The notes beneath the pieces were generated by a model, which made no database searches, had not been told where the DNA came from, and was given only the letters and a program-made list of their open reading frames with translations. Positions 46,646 to 57,310 of a stretch of 64,000 nucleotides of DNA are shown here, piece by piece. The DNA is from Lactarius indigo (taxonomy: Eukaryota; Basidiomycota; Agaricomycetes; Russulales; Russulaceae), in the NCBI GenBank assembly GCA_025766275.1, contig JAFKAC010000024.1, positions 731,178 through 795,177 on the forward strand. Reading direction: 5' to 3'. Within the stretch, counting starts at the first letter, position 1. Each line of letters begins with the position of its first letter. A program made the translations under genes and the position numbers.

Positions 46646-48043
46646 TGTGCGACTCGGTATTCGGCTGCTATACAAGGTGAGTCGACGGCTCTCGGTGGAG
46701 CCTTGTCATATGAATACTCGATTTTCGTCGGTCAGGGCGCCCGGTCGAGGTTAGAGGGTGCTCGAGGTGCGTACTATTCAACAGTCTTTTGACTTACAGT
46801 TCTGACTGTGATTGTAGCCCGCAAGCTGCTCAAGTCGCTCTCGATCAAGCAGGCACCAAGTACGATTCTCCCGAGTCGGCGCAGGATATACCAGCGTTTA
46901 TCCAGTTCTACAAACTCAACGTCGATGAGATCCTTGAACCTCTACCGTCTTTTCGTACTTGGGGTTTTCTTATCTGTATTCCCTGCAGAGGGGTTAACAA
47001 CATACACACTCCAGAAACGTTCAACCAATTCTTCCACCGGTACGTTGTGCCCCTCACTACTACATGGACGACTTCCTTACGAGGTTTTTCAGGAAATTGA
47101 AGCCCTATGCTAGGTCCGTCGAGATGCCCGAAGACCCGAACCGACTCGTGAGCGGGGCAGATTGCCGATTGATGGCGTTCGAGACAATCAGCGAGGCTAC
47201 AAGATTGTGGATCAAGGGACGCGAGTTCACCATCGCGCGGTTACTCGGAGACACATACAAGGACCAGGTGGAACGCTACGCAGGGGGCGCTCTGGTGATC
47301 TTCCGGCTCGCACCGCAGGACTACCACCGTTTTCACTCGCCAGTGGATGGGATCATTGGGCCAATAACGTACATCGCTGGTGAATACTACACCGTTAACG
47401 TAAGCAACAACTGCACCTCTTCCATAAACGCAAGAGCAGTTAATGAGTATTTAGGTCTACAAAGCTACAAGCGATCCGGACGACTTTGGACGTATATAGT
47501 GAAAATGCTCGAAAAATCGTCCCGATCGATAGCCCGCAGTTCGGGCGCGTGATGGCGGTGTGCATCGGTGCGATGATGGTGGGCAGTATCAAGACGACTG
47601 TCTCGGAGGGAGATTTGGTGAAGCGCGGACAGGAGCTTGGCTATGCGTTCGGTGGGTCCGCCTCTACCTCCGGACCTAGCTGCCGATGTCCGGGCCGTGA
47701 TGCTGACTTTCCATTTGTCATGGCAGGAGGGTCGACGATCGTGTGCGTGTTCGAGAAGAATGTTGTCGAGTGGGACGAAGACCTGCTGATCAACGGACAT
47801 GCGGCTCTAGAGACGCTAGTGCGGGTGGGCATGGGTATCGGGCGGCGGCAGGGGTCTCCCGCTCCGCTAGTCAATGTTGCTGCCGTCGCCGCCGCTAGCG
47901 GCTCTGCACGAACACCGCCCCGGGCTTATTATATCATATCTCACATACTTTTGACTAGAGAATAGTAGTTGTAGATAATGACGACACGCACGAGCATTGA
48001 CATGTTTGGTTTATGTACATCGCTCAGGATTTTCTTTTACTGA
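46646..48043 (+). pseudogene. 5'-truncated, frameshifted copy of PSD2
   Basis: This matches 44273-45656 exon by exon, introns and 3' flank included (GACTAGAGAATAGTAGTTGTAG is present in both). It starts inside the equivalent of exon 7, so both C2 domains are missing. One G is missing in exon 9: CAGGCACCAAG against CAGGGCACCAAG in the intact gene. This shifts the frame before [16 protein letters not shown]. Exons 11-13 remain open, including [20 protein letters not shown] and the GGST region (GCAG|GAGGGTCG). The normal stop is lost (TGCACGA instead of TGCATGA), extending the tail to about 47965. It is not expected to make a functional enzyme. Confidence 0.85.
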
Positions 48044-48978
48044 GCTGTACTAGTACGACGCAGAGCTGGAAGGCAGGCTTATGACGTAGGTCAAAACGAA
48101 GCCTAGGATTCTGGTTATTTTCTGATTGGCCTTAGCTTGGGAAACAATAGGATACCGTACAGTACACTTGCTATCACTTTAGGCTTATTTATTTGCTTTT
48201 TTAGGTGATGTCCCATAAACCTAAATCCTACATTTTCCTATGAACCTTCGGGATTATGGATCTGTTAGGACATAATTGGGTATTACAGTAACTCTATTCT
48301 CGGAGCATGGGATGTGATTGTGAAACCATGTGGCCCTCAAATAGACTCAAATGGTCGATTGCAACTCAAAAACCAAGCAGGGCTACCTTCGAGCAAGGTT
48401 CGTTCCGTTGAACCGGTTCGATAACTCCCAAGGAGGATCATTGCGTCCCCTCATTTCCATGTGACAGTGCCCACTCGATCAAATATTCATGTGTGCGAGC
48501 ACCACCAAAATAGGGATAGGGTGGGAATTGGAAACGCCTCGGATCCGAGACAACAACGATATGATTCAAGTTTGTCACAATTTCGCTTTGCATTGCATAT
48601 GGGGGTTAATGAAATCACCGTGGCCAGTACGGTAGTCGAGACAGAAACACGCCTCTGCCGAAAACATAGTTGGATACATGAAACGATACAGCAATTCGAC
48701 GGAGAGCGAGCAGAGAAGTGAGACCCAAGATATGCAATTACATAGTTGGTGGATCTGAACACCGTTGCGGGCTGAAGAGAGCCAAGCAGCATAAGAGTGG
48801 TCTACGAAATGGTACAGAAGGAGGGGTGGAGGAGACGAAGTTCCGGAACATAAGGCGAGAGTATTAAAAAAAAGAGCATAGGGTGAGCGGGGGGTCAGTG
48901 CAAACAGAGGCTCGGTAACGACACCAGAGACGTAGTGAGTAATCCATGTATAGAGAGCGGAAAACCATGGAAAACCAT
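48044..48978. other. Intergenic
   Basis: Convergent region between the PSD2 copy and the 3' end of the GATA-containing gene. It is AT-richer than its surroundings, and no gene is supported. Confidence 0.5.
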
Positions 48979-51338
48979 TCAGAGCTGTACGATCTCACGG
49001 GGACGACGGACGGCAAGAGGTTGAGGGAATGCCAAGGTGGGAGACAGGTTGTACATTCGGAAATCATGCACTGCGAGGACGGTGCAAGATGGGCGCTGCG
49101 GAATGGTGAGTGGGTCTGGCAAGGGCGAGAGTATCTCAGTAGAGAGTAAAAGCTCACCAGCAGGAGTTGTTACAGGGGGGAGCCAAGACTGTATTTCGGG
49201 AAGTTCGTCACCACGAGAGGTTGCATGTGCATCTCCAGTCCGCGAAAGGAGAGGGCCGATAGAAGGGTGGTTATATTGGTGAGGAGGTAGGGCGGCGACG
49301 GGGGGGAGGGCTCCGCCGTGCTGGGGCGGTGACTCACGTACTGTGAGCGATGATGTAGCAAGTGGGCTACGCTTGCGAGGAAACTGGCCTGGCCGCGGAC
49401 GGTTGTGTGTGCGCTCAAAAAGTCCACACTTATTGCATAACTGTTCCTGTATCAGATTGACGTGATTGTATGCAAATATGCGTACACTGACCACTTTTCC
49501 TGGGTTTAGGCTAGATCTTCTCCAGGTGGATGTGTCTGTAGTACAACAGTTGAAACACTGTCTACGTATTCTGTCGTTTAGCTTCGTCGTCGCATCGTCT
49601 GTATATATAGCATCGGACTGATGTTGTCCCGGATATGGATAAGCGAGATCGAGGGCGCCACTAGAGATCTGGGAGGGAACGATGTGTCTTGCCGAGGGGT
49701 ACGCAGAAGCACGTGGATTTCCGTCGTGCGCGGAAACATAGCGCGGTTCGGGGCGTAGTTGAACACGGTACGGAGACTCCGTATCGGCGGTGTAACCAAG
49801 ATGCAACCCCAGAGAAATGGGAAACTCACACTGCTTTCCAAAAATGTCTGAGAGTGTAGCTACACAAGCAAGTTCCGTATCAACACTGGCGCTGTTGCAA
49901 GCGGATGGCAGAGCTTTGGGGTGGGTGCCTCCGCTGTGAGAAATAGAAAGCTGTGGTACTGGAGCTCTCACCAATCCGAGTGTTGTAGACTGTCGGCTTG
50001 AGACTTCGGATGTGGCTTAACACCACATCTGATCGGAGACCGTCTAGTGGCTAAGAGTAAGAAAAATAAGTACGGTTGTGTATTCAAGGTATATGGAGCT
50101 TCAACTCACAGTGTTGTCGTAAATTCCACCAAGCTGTGCCAAGTCGTCATCATGAACAAGGAGCACATCGCAGTCAGGGGGCGCTTCCTGGAAGGATCAT
50201 ATTAGCACCAACCGTGCAGAAAGAGCTTGTGTTCACAGCACTCACTTCGGAGATGTACTCTAGTAGCATGTGAAGCGGATCCCGGTACTTTGAAATCCAA
50301 AATGAAGACTAGAATATGCCAAAAATGCGGCAGTTTTACCTCTGGTATGGATGGTATTGGTTTGAGCTCCATGTCTGGCTCCTCGTCTTGTCCCTCTGGG
50401 TCTGGATTGGGTCCTGCTGCCCCCTTAAGCCTCGGCGGTAGTATTCTGAGCTTACGAGTGGTGCGAAATCCCCGTATGAAGATGCACTGATCCTCCGGTA
50501 GATCCTAACGTGATTGAGATCACGCGAGAGGTATTTCAGGAGTCATTGGCCAACATAACCTGTATATGGTCATACCTCGCCATCACGGCCACAATTCAAC
50601 ACCGCCCCTCGATCGCGCTCGCGAGAGAATTGCCAGTTGATAGTAACAATTTCGTCGCGGAGATCCACCTTGGCTTGGAATGATACTTGTGCATCCCCCT
50701 GGCCCCCAGGGAAAGCGATATTAGTGCAAGATCTTGTACGATGAGTCCCAGTGACCAGGATGATATCCTCCATCCGGTCAACTCCCAGTTCAAGCTGTCG
50801 GGCCCACGCGAACCAGCATCCGATATGCTTAATTATCCACTTGCCGAACTTTGTATTCGCTACCGTGTCCTCCCTCTTAGCCTGTATCGGAAGGCATAGT
50901 ACTGCACCTTGATTCCTTGGGCAAGAAAAGGAGACCTCGCCTTCTTTTTTTGGTCTGAGAAAATGTGAGTGATGTGCTGTACATTTAAACTATGCAGTTT
51001 ATCTACCCATCGGCCCACGGATCCGATTCTGGCCCCAAGGTGACGCCAGCGGAATAAAAATTGTGGGAATCAAGATTGCCGACATCGATATGCTTCTCTA
51101 TGTTGAGTGTGAGCTGTTCGTGATACTCTGGAACGCCAAAGTTGTGATGAGACGGATGATTGGCGGGAAGTAAAGTGTTGAAGAGACGGTGAAATTTGCC
51201 CTTGCGAATGTAACCGACATCGCCAACCTCCACGGCGGGATATAGATTCCCTGGATTTGGGTCCCAAAGGGCATGTCCGTATGCAGGAAACTTGGTCAAA
51301 AGGTGATGGCGAAAGATGTCGTAGTGAGCCATTGTCAT
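48979..51338 (-). CDS. 'HALWDPNP' domain protein apparently joined to a GATA zinc finger
   Basis: Exons 51338-51007, 50954-50576, 50504-50340, 50287-50246, 50187-50110 and 50050-49972 encode a paralogue of the N-terminal domain at 36292-37799: HYDIFRHHLLTKFPAYGHAL, EVGDVGYIRKGKFHRLFNTL, GCWFAWARQL, QCIFIRGFR, YRDPLHMLLEYISE and VLLVHDDDLAQLGG. The introns sit at the same places and phases. Downstream, 49776-49495 plus 49446-48979 encode a GATA-type finger: CFNCCTTDTSTWRRSSLNPG and, after an intron, LCNKCGLFERTHNRPRP (C-X2-C-X18-C-X2-C). The GATA frame has no ATG ahead of the finger, so it must be spliced to an upstream exon. One phase-compatible path uses 49933-49887 and an 18 nt exon at 49847-49830, but the 49972-49776 junction is unresolved. 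Confidence 0.55.
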
Positions 51339-52405
51339 CAGCAAATAAAAATTAAATTTTTATGTGCTTACCAAAATCGAAAGAGCTTACGGAGATTATA
51401 ATCGGATTTGGACTTATCTTGAAATAACAATTGCTTGTGCTGGGCCGTGATTCCGAATGGACTATTATATGCAGCATATAAGTGCTTATGATTCTCATGG
51501 TCACACACAGCCCAGCTGTAAGTCTCTTTTTCTTCCTTCCCAAGGGATTTTCTGTGACAGCAGTTGCAGAAGAATACTGCAAAGAGCTCACCCTGCGACC
51601 CCTCATCGATGGCAAACTTGCAGCCCACTTTTTGTTGATAAGTGGCCCGCACGCACTTAGCGGCTCTAAAAAGGACTTGCAGATATGGACTGCTTTAGAT
51701 AAGATATATTGGACCTGTAGATTAGATTATATGATCTGTACAATCTCGGACTTCTTAGCTTATCTATGACATCATGTACAATGACATCATGTAGAACACT
51801 CTGGACATTTCATTGTACTCCTTTGTAACGCCACTACAGGGGCGTTAAGTATGACCTGTACTAAGTCAGTCAGTCGATCGGTAGTCCAAGCTCAGAGGCT
51901 CGACTTCAGTAGAGATGATGCACAAGAGTCACAAGGACGTATATCACTTGGACTATAGAGAGAGGCTAAGACTCGAAGGTCTAGCAGAGGCAGGGATCGG
52001 GAGACAAGGGACTTCGCGTAGACGAGTGTAGTATTACACAAGAAGTCTAGTCTACCGTACAAGCTAGGTAGTACTGGGCTTAAATACGCGTGGTGTCGTA
52101 CCATATAGACACAGGCGTAATGTCGTCCCCTATCAGAGAACAAAGGATGGGACATAATGGGAACAAAGGAGAATCACGCGGGTCCATGCGTGAGCGAGAA
52201 GTAAACGGAAGCTAACACTGTCACGGACGCTCTATTTTTGCCTTATTTTTCTGTATTTTTACGGATTTATTTGGTGAAGATATGAGGTTCCAACGTTGCG
52301 TCAAACATCCAAGTCCTTATCATTAGATATGATAAGATGGTCAGTCACGTGATGCCAACATGTGCACCCACAAGCACGTGACCCTGAGATAGTAACTTCC
52401 TTATC
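51339..52405. other. Intergenic between a gene and the first retroelement LTR
   Basis: Mostly noncoding; a 13 nt direct repeat GACATCATGTA(C/G)A occurs at about 51768-51795. No gene is supported. Confidence 0.5.
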
Positions 52406-52895
52406 TGTTACGCTCCACCAGCGTTAGTCCGACTTGGACTCGAGAAGGCGTAATCGACTTAGCAAAGTAAGGGCGAATGGGGTTCTCGTGTTAACCCAAC
52501 GCTGGCTGAACAGGGGCACTTCCTTGGCACACGCTGCAGCTTTAAGGTAAAGAGGCGTTATCCCTTGGTTGGATAGGAGCGGAAGTACTCTTAGCTTTGA
52601 AGGCTAAGGCAAGCAAAAGACGACTCAGAAAGAGGTGGATTTGAAGAAGACCAAGATGGGGTTCTTGGTCTTCCCAAGACAGCTATTTATACAAGTACGC
52701 GCGGGCTTTAAAGCGCCGCTGAAACAATGAGAAACCAGTAGCGTAACTAGCTCGAACCCTAGTACAGCTATCCTAGGAATGAGTCATACACGAGTCACAA
52801 TCACATGTGTACTACTATGATGACTGATACGATGTAAATGTCCATGACTAATACTATGAGTTGGTCCGTAGTCATAACCGGTTGAGATCGTAACA
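52406..52895 (-). repeat. Putative 3' LTR of Ty3 element 1
   Basis: On the plus strand this ~490 bp begins TGTTACG and ends CGTAACA, a perfect 7 bp terminal inverted repeat with TG...CA ends. It is immediately followed by a polypurine tract (minus strand GAAAAGGGGGTAG, 52896-52908) next to the element's last reading frame. The left boundary is the best candidate; another TGTAACG at about 51823 is possible. Confidence 0.5.
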
Positions 52896-52906
52896 CTACC
52901 CCCTTT

Positions 52907-54034
52907 TCAGATGCGAGGCCCACCTCGCATAAAAGCCGACAGCGGCCAGTCCTTCTGTACCTCCTCAATCTGCCAAAAGGTGTTAGCCCGTTCCATCCTA
53001 TAGATGGAGTCTAACTTATCCTGGGTGATGTTTGCCAACTGGAGCCTAATCTCCCTCAAGTGTGCCAGCAGTCGGTCCTCGTGAAACGCGGCTGCTCGAT
53101 AACGGTGGATCTCGGCTGTGAGAGATTCATCCCTGATCTTTTCAAGGGCGCGGTCGGTGGTGTTCCCTTCTTTGATCATGACGAGGTCTTCATGAGCGAT
53201 GAAGGCCCGGTCGTTGTGGGGGCGAAGCGGCTTGGCGTACAGAGGCTGGCCGTAAACGTATGGCGAACCACTCACCAGCCCCAGCACGAATGGGTTGCCG
53301 CACATGACCACCTGTATGTGATCGGCATTCACAACTCGCCCTCCGGGGAGTGTGACCTTGAAGGGAATTGAATTGGGTCCCCCCATTGCGCCGGAACCCT
53401 TCTGGTGCCAGGAGGGAGCTGGGATCATCTTCGGGAGATCTGGGCTCGTGGGGCGCCACTCGGAAGACTCAGATGTCTCCCCTGTACATGGGGTCTCCGT
53501 TGGTGTAGACGACGTAAGGGGTGGCATCGGGATCGTCAGTGTGGCTTCGTGTTCTGAGGAAGGAGTGCCTCGCCGGGTATTGATCGCTATCGTCATAGAC
53601 AGCGTTATCGTCCTCCAATACTTCTGCCTTGCCTTCCTTGCCTTCCTCCGCATCTCCGCCAAGTGCAGCTGCTCGTCCTGCCACTTGCGCGCCGTCTCCT
53701 TCCACTGCATCTCCCATGCTTGGAGTGACTGCGCACTCGTCAGCGCTCGGGAGAGCTGCTCGAAGGGCGGCGAGTTCTTCAGCGGTGATGGGGGTGGTGT
53801 TGTATTGTCGACCGGTGTCGGGGTCGATGAGGTTGTAAGTGGGGGCGGTGTCGTCGGTGAGGACCCCTCCGGTAGGTAAGGGGAATCGTCTCTGGATGGC
53901 ATCCCACTCTTGCTGGGTGATAAGCCCCTCTTCGTCGGGGACATCTTCAGGAGCTCTGAAGGTGTGTAGCGTGTTACGGGCCACTGCGCCCCTGGCAAGA
54001 TGTTCGACGAGCGTGGGGTTCGGTGTGGAGGCAT
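52907..54034 (-). CDS. Accessory reading frame downstream of the chromodomain (element 1)
   Basis: A 375-residue open frame that begins with ATG (MPPHRTPRSSNILPG) inside the 3' part of the pol frame, overlapping it by about 565 nt in another frame. It is Ser/Pro/Thr-rich at first (SSPTTPPPLTTSSTPTPVD), then has a charged helical stretch (WQDEQLHLAEMRRKARKARQ). It continues to a module PYVYGQPLYAKPLRPH and a coiled-coil-like end (LAHLREIRLQLANITQDKL). The module corresponds to GQPVYGEPVYLDSLPGAMPQ in the extended pol of element 2, so it is a conserved part of this retroelement group rather than chance. The function is unknown. Confidence 0.6.
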   Translation of the reverse strand: MPPHRTPRSSNILPGAQWPVTRYTPSELLKMSPTKRGLSPSKSGMPSRDDSPYLPEGSSPTTPPPLTTSSTPTPVDNTTPPPSPLKNSPPFEQLSRALTSAQSLQAWEMQWKETARKWQDEQLHLAEMRRKARKARQKYWRTITLSMTIAINTRRGTPSSEHEATLTIPMPPLTSSTPTETPCTGETSESSEWRPTSPDLPKMIPAPSWHQKGSGAMGGPNSIPFKVTLPGGRVVNADHIQVVMCGNPFVLGLVSGSPYVYGQPLYAKPLRPHNDRAFIAHEDLVMIKEGNTTDRALEKIRDESLTAEIHRYRAAAFHEDRLLAHLREIRLQLANITQDKLDSIYRMERANTFWQIEEVQKDWPLSAFMRGGPRI

Positions 54035-56363
54035 TGGTAGTCATGAGGGGATGGAAGTTAGGAGTGGGGGATGGAGACTTAGCGCAACATCTTGCAGTCC
54101 TTATATGTATTTCTTGTTCGGGGTTTGAAGTTTTGAAATCCCAAACAGCTTGGTCTGCGAAGACGTCATCCTTATCGACCCACTGATTGTCCGAGTCCGG
54201 GTAGCCCTTCCATTTGACAAGGTATTGGAGCCAACGTCTCCTGCCGAACTGCCGAGAGTCTAGAATCTTCTCGACCTCGTATTCCTCTTCGTTATCTACC
54301 AAATCTGGTGGTGGGCGCTGGTAGTTTGGTCCGTGCGTGGGTGTCTCACGATAGGGTGTGAGAAGATCTAAGTGGAAGACATTGTGGATGCTCCACTGCG
54401 TGGGAAGCTCGAGGCGATAATTGACAGGGGACATCACCTGGACAACCTTAAAGGGGCCATGCCGTTTTGCAGCTAATTTCGCGGTTGGTTGGTGTGTACG
54501 TAGGTGGCGTCCTTCGAGCCACACGAGGTCGCCTTCTTCGAATTTTGGCGTATCTTTATGTTTGACCCACGACTTCTGTGCTTGGAACATACAGGAGAAG
54601 GCGCGTTGTCATGCCTGTTTGAACTGATCTAGTCGTAGTGACACTTGTGGGATAGGGGATGGCCTGTCGGTCCAATCAGCATGGGGGTTGTACCCTGATA
54701 AGAGAAAGAAGGGGGACTCCCGCGTGGTTTCGTTTGGCCAGTTATTGTGCGTGAATTCTGCCATGGGTAGATATCGAACCCAATCGTCTTGCCGCTCATT
54801 TACCCAGAAGCGGAGGTATTGTTCCAGCCACTGATTTGTTCGCTCTGATTGGCTGTCGGTTCTAGGGTGATAAGCGGTTGAAATGTTTTGGCTGATGCCG
54901 AGAATCTTGCATATCTCCCGCATAAATTTGGATGCGAAATGTGGGTCTCGATCACTGATAACACGCGAAGGGAGTCCAAATCGTGGGAAGACGTGTGACA
55001 CGTACAGAGCAGCTGTCCCCTCAGCGGTTATCTCCTCGTGACAAGGGACGAAGACAGCGGCTTTAGTGCAATCGTGGTCTGTCACTGTCAAAATTGAGTC
55101 GTAGCCGTGAGATATGGGGAGTTTGGTGATGAAGTCCACTGCAATGGTCTCGAACAGTAGAGCTTCCGGTTTGGGATAGATGGGTTGTAGAGGCGCTCGG
55201 ATGGGACGGAGATTGACCTTGTGTCGTTGGCATTCTGCACATCCTTTCACGTAATCGGTGATGTCGTTTTTCATCTGCGGCCACCAGTAGTGTCGTTCTG
55301 TCAGCTGGAGGGTGCATTTAATGCCTGGATGGCCATATACAGGGGAATCGTGATGTGCTGCAATGATGGTGCGTTTGTCATGGATGCCTCCGGTGACCAC
55401 TCGACGTCCGTCCTTATACCATGTCCCTTCAATGTCTTTTAGCTTGTGCGCGTCAACCCACGGCTTCAACTTAGCTATGTCTTGTTCGTAAATGGGGTGC
55501 GTAGGAATCATCTCTACTGGTAGGATCTCCAGTCTCCCGTGAGGGTTTTGCGGTTCTTCCAGGATGTTGGCACGTATAAAGATGCTGTCTGGCAGTACTG
55601 TTATTCCTTCATTGTCGTGTTCCCCTTGGTCGTAGTCTGGTCTTCGTGACAGCGCGTCGGCACGTCCATTGGAGGTTCCTTTGACGTGATGAATTTCGAA
55701 GTCATATTCGGAGAGTTCGAGTACTTCCCTGGCAACGCGTCTGCTAATCTTTTGTGGTGACTTCCAATATTGTAGGTTCAGATGGTCGGAGAAGACCTTG
55801 ATCTTGTGAGGGGAGCCTGCTAAGAGGGGTCTCCAATGGCGGAAGGCTTTGACAATTGCCAGGAGTTCGAGGTCGTAAATGTCGTAGTTCCGTTCTGCCT
55901 TGTTGAGAGTAGATGAGTAGTAGCCAATGGGGTGTCGTTTTCCGTCCTTTTTGCATTGAAGGAGGACCGCTCCCGTTGCGAAACCCGACGCATCGACCTC
56001 CAACTCAAATTGTTGGGTGAGATCGGGGTGTGCTAGGATGGGTTCGCTGGTGACGAGGGTTTTGAGGTCCTGGAACGCCTTTTCTTCTTCAGTTCCCCAA
56101 CGCCACTCGGTGTCTTTTCGTGTAAGTTTGTTAAGCGGTCGTGCCTTGGTTGCGAAGCCTCGTATAAAAGGTCGATAAAAATTGCAAAACCCGAGAAAAG
56201 AGCGGACGTCCTTAACTTTGGTTGGCATAGGCCAGTCCTTAATGCCAGCAATTTTGACAGGGTCCATGCGCGTTACCCCCTTTTCAAGGATTACCCCCAG
56301 GTAATCCATGCGCGGAGAGTGGAAGAGGCATTTTTCGAGTTTATAGTAGAGGTTATGAGCCAC
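53469..56363 (-). pseudogene. pol remnant of Ty3 element 1 (RT tail, RNase H, integrase, chromodomain)
   Basis: In order: the RT tail (SFLGFCNFYRPFIRGFATKA) and RNase H (FELEVDASGFATGAVLLQ). The integrase has the HHCC module (GHPGIKCTLQ, CAECQRHKV) and the DDE residues in AVDFITKLP, VISDRDPHF and QSERTNQWLEQYL. The SH3-like GPF/Y region (HGPFKVVQVMSPVNYRLELP) and a chromodomain (YEVEKILDSR, YLVKWKGYPDSDNQWV) follow. One in-frame TGA at 54609-54611 (KQA*QRAFSCM, consistent with CGA to TGA) interrupts the frame between the integrase and the GPF/Y module. The 5' half is missing, so the copy is inactive. The ATG near 56363 is part of the tandem duplication, not a genuine start. Confidence 0.85.
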
Positions 56364-56446
56364 TTTGCAGTACCCCTAGGGGTGGACGTAGGGGTGGTGT
56401 TATGAGCCACTTTGCAGTACCCCTAGGGGTGGACGTAGGGGTGGTG
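56353..56446. repeat. 47-bp tandem duplication at the truncated end of element 1
   Basis: Two perfect copies of a 47 bp unit starting TTATGAGCCACTTTGCAGTA and ending ACGTAGGGGTGGTG, back to back. The first copy overlaps the edge of the element 1 coding sequence. Confidence 0.9.
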
Positions 56447-56588
56447 TTCATTGTAGGCGGGGTTTAGGCTTTGCCTAGGTATGGGCCTCAGGTGGACTTA
56501 AGGCGGTCACCTAGAGCTCATGCAATTCTTATAGGTTTCTGTACATGTGTACATCAAATACTCCATATGCATGCCAAAATGTATTAGG

Positions 56589-57273
56589 TGTAACGTTACA
56601 GTAGGAACGTTCAGCTCGGCGTGAGCAAGTCTGGTCTTTCTATGTCAATGAGCGAGGGTTCAGCCGATAATGGCAAGGTTTAAGTGGTTAACAAGGATCT
56701 CAGAGTATGACACAATACTCAAGATGTGAGAGGAGTTCAGGGGTTCAAGAGGTTCGACGGTTCAGCAGAGAGTTACCCCAAGGGAATGGGAAAACAATGT
56801 ATACTGTGATGGTAAAGAAGTCGAGTCTAAGGATACAAGCTACCTAGGGCCACGACTTATATAGAAAAAGGTTTGTTTGTGCGGAACAAACAAATAGCGC
56901 AATCCGCAGCAAGCGTGAGAAGAAAGTACAGCAATCCGCAGCAGGCACGGGAAAAAGAAGAAGGTGTGCACAGCTATCCGCAGTAAGTGTGGGAAGAAAC
57001 AAGGATATAAAAGGCAAGTGAGACATGTCTCAGTTTCAACAAAAGTGAGACACCTGCCATAAAAGGGTGCATTTAGCCCAAGTATAGTAGTAATAAAGAC
57101 TTATAAGGACAATGAGTGTCTCATTGTCTCACTTTGCACTAGGAGAGAATCTTAAGGCTCCTAGTGCGCAGCAAGTCCGAAAAAGGGAAAACCATGAAAG
57201 GAAAGACTTTCCCGCGAACGTAAGTGTAAGTAAGAAATTAAGGTGAAGTTGAAAACAAGTCCAGTCCGTAACA
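56589..57273 (-). repeat. Putative 3' LTR of Ty3 element 2
   Basis: About 685 bp; on the minus strand it begins TGTTACGGACTGG and ends CGTTACA, with near-perfect inverted ends. It abuts the polypurine tract GAAGGGAGGGTAA (57274-57286, minus strand) after the pol stop at 57311. No matching 5' LTR exists because the element's 5' end is lost. Confidence 0.6.
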
Positions 57274-57310
57274 TTACCCTCCCTTCAGAGTCCTTGTCGC
57301 CTCGACGTCC

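Larger units (their letters stand above)
52406..56355 (-). mobile_element. Ty3 chromodomain retroelement 1, 5'-truncated
   Basis: Minus-strand remnant consisting of part of RT, RNase H, integrase, chromodomain, an accessory frame, polypurine tract and 3' LTR. Gag, protease and the RT palm (YMDD region) are absent: coding starts at NLYYKLEKCLFHSPRMDYLG. It stops abruptly at about 56355, where a 47 bp tandem duplication begins. Confidence 0.85.
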
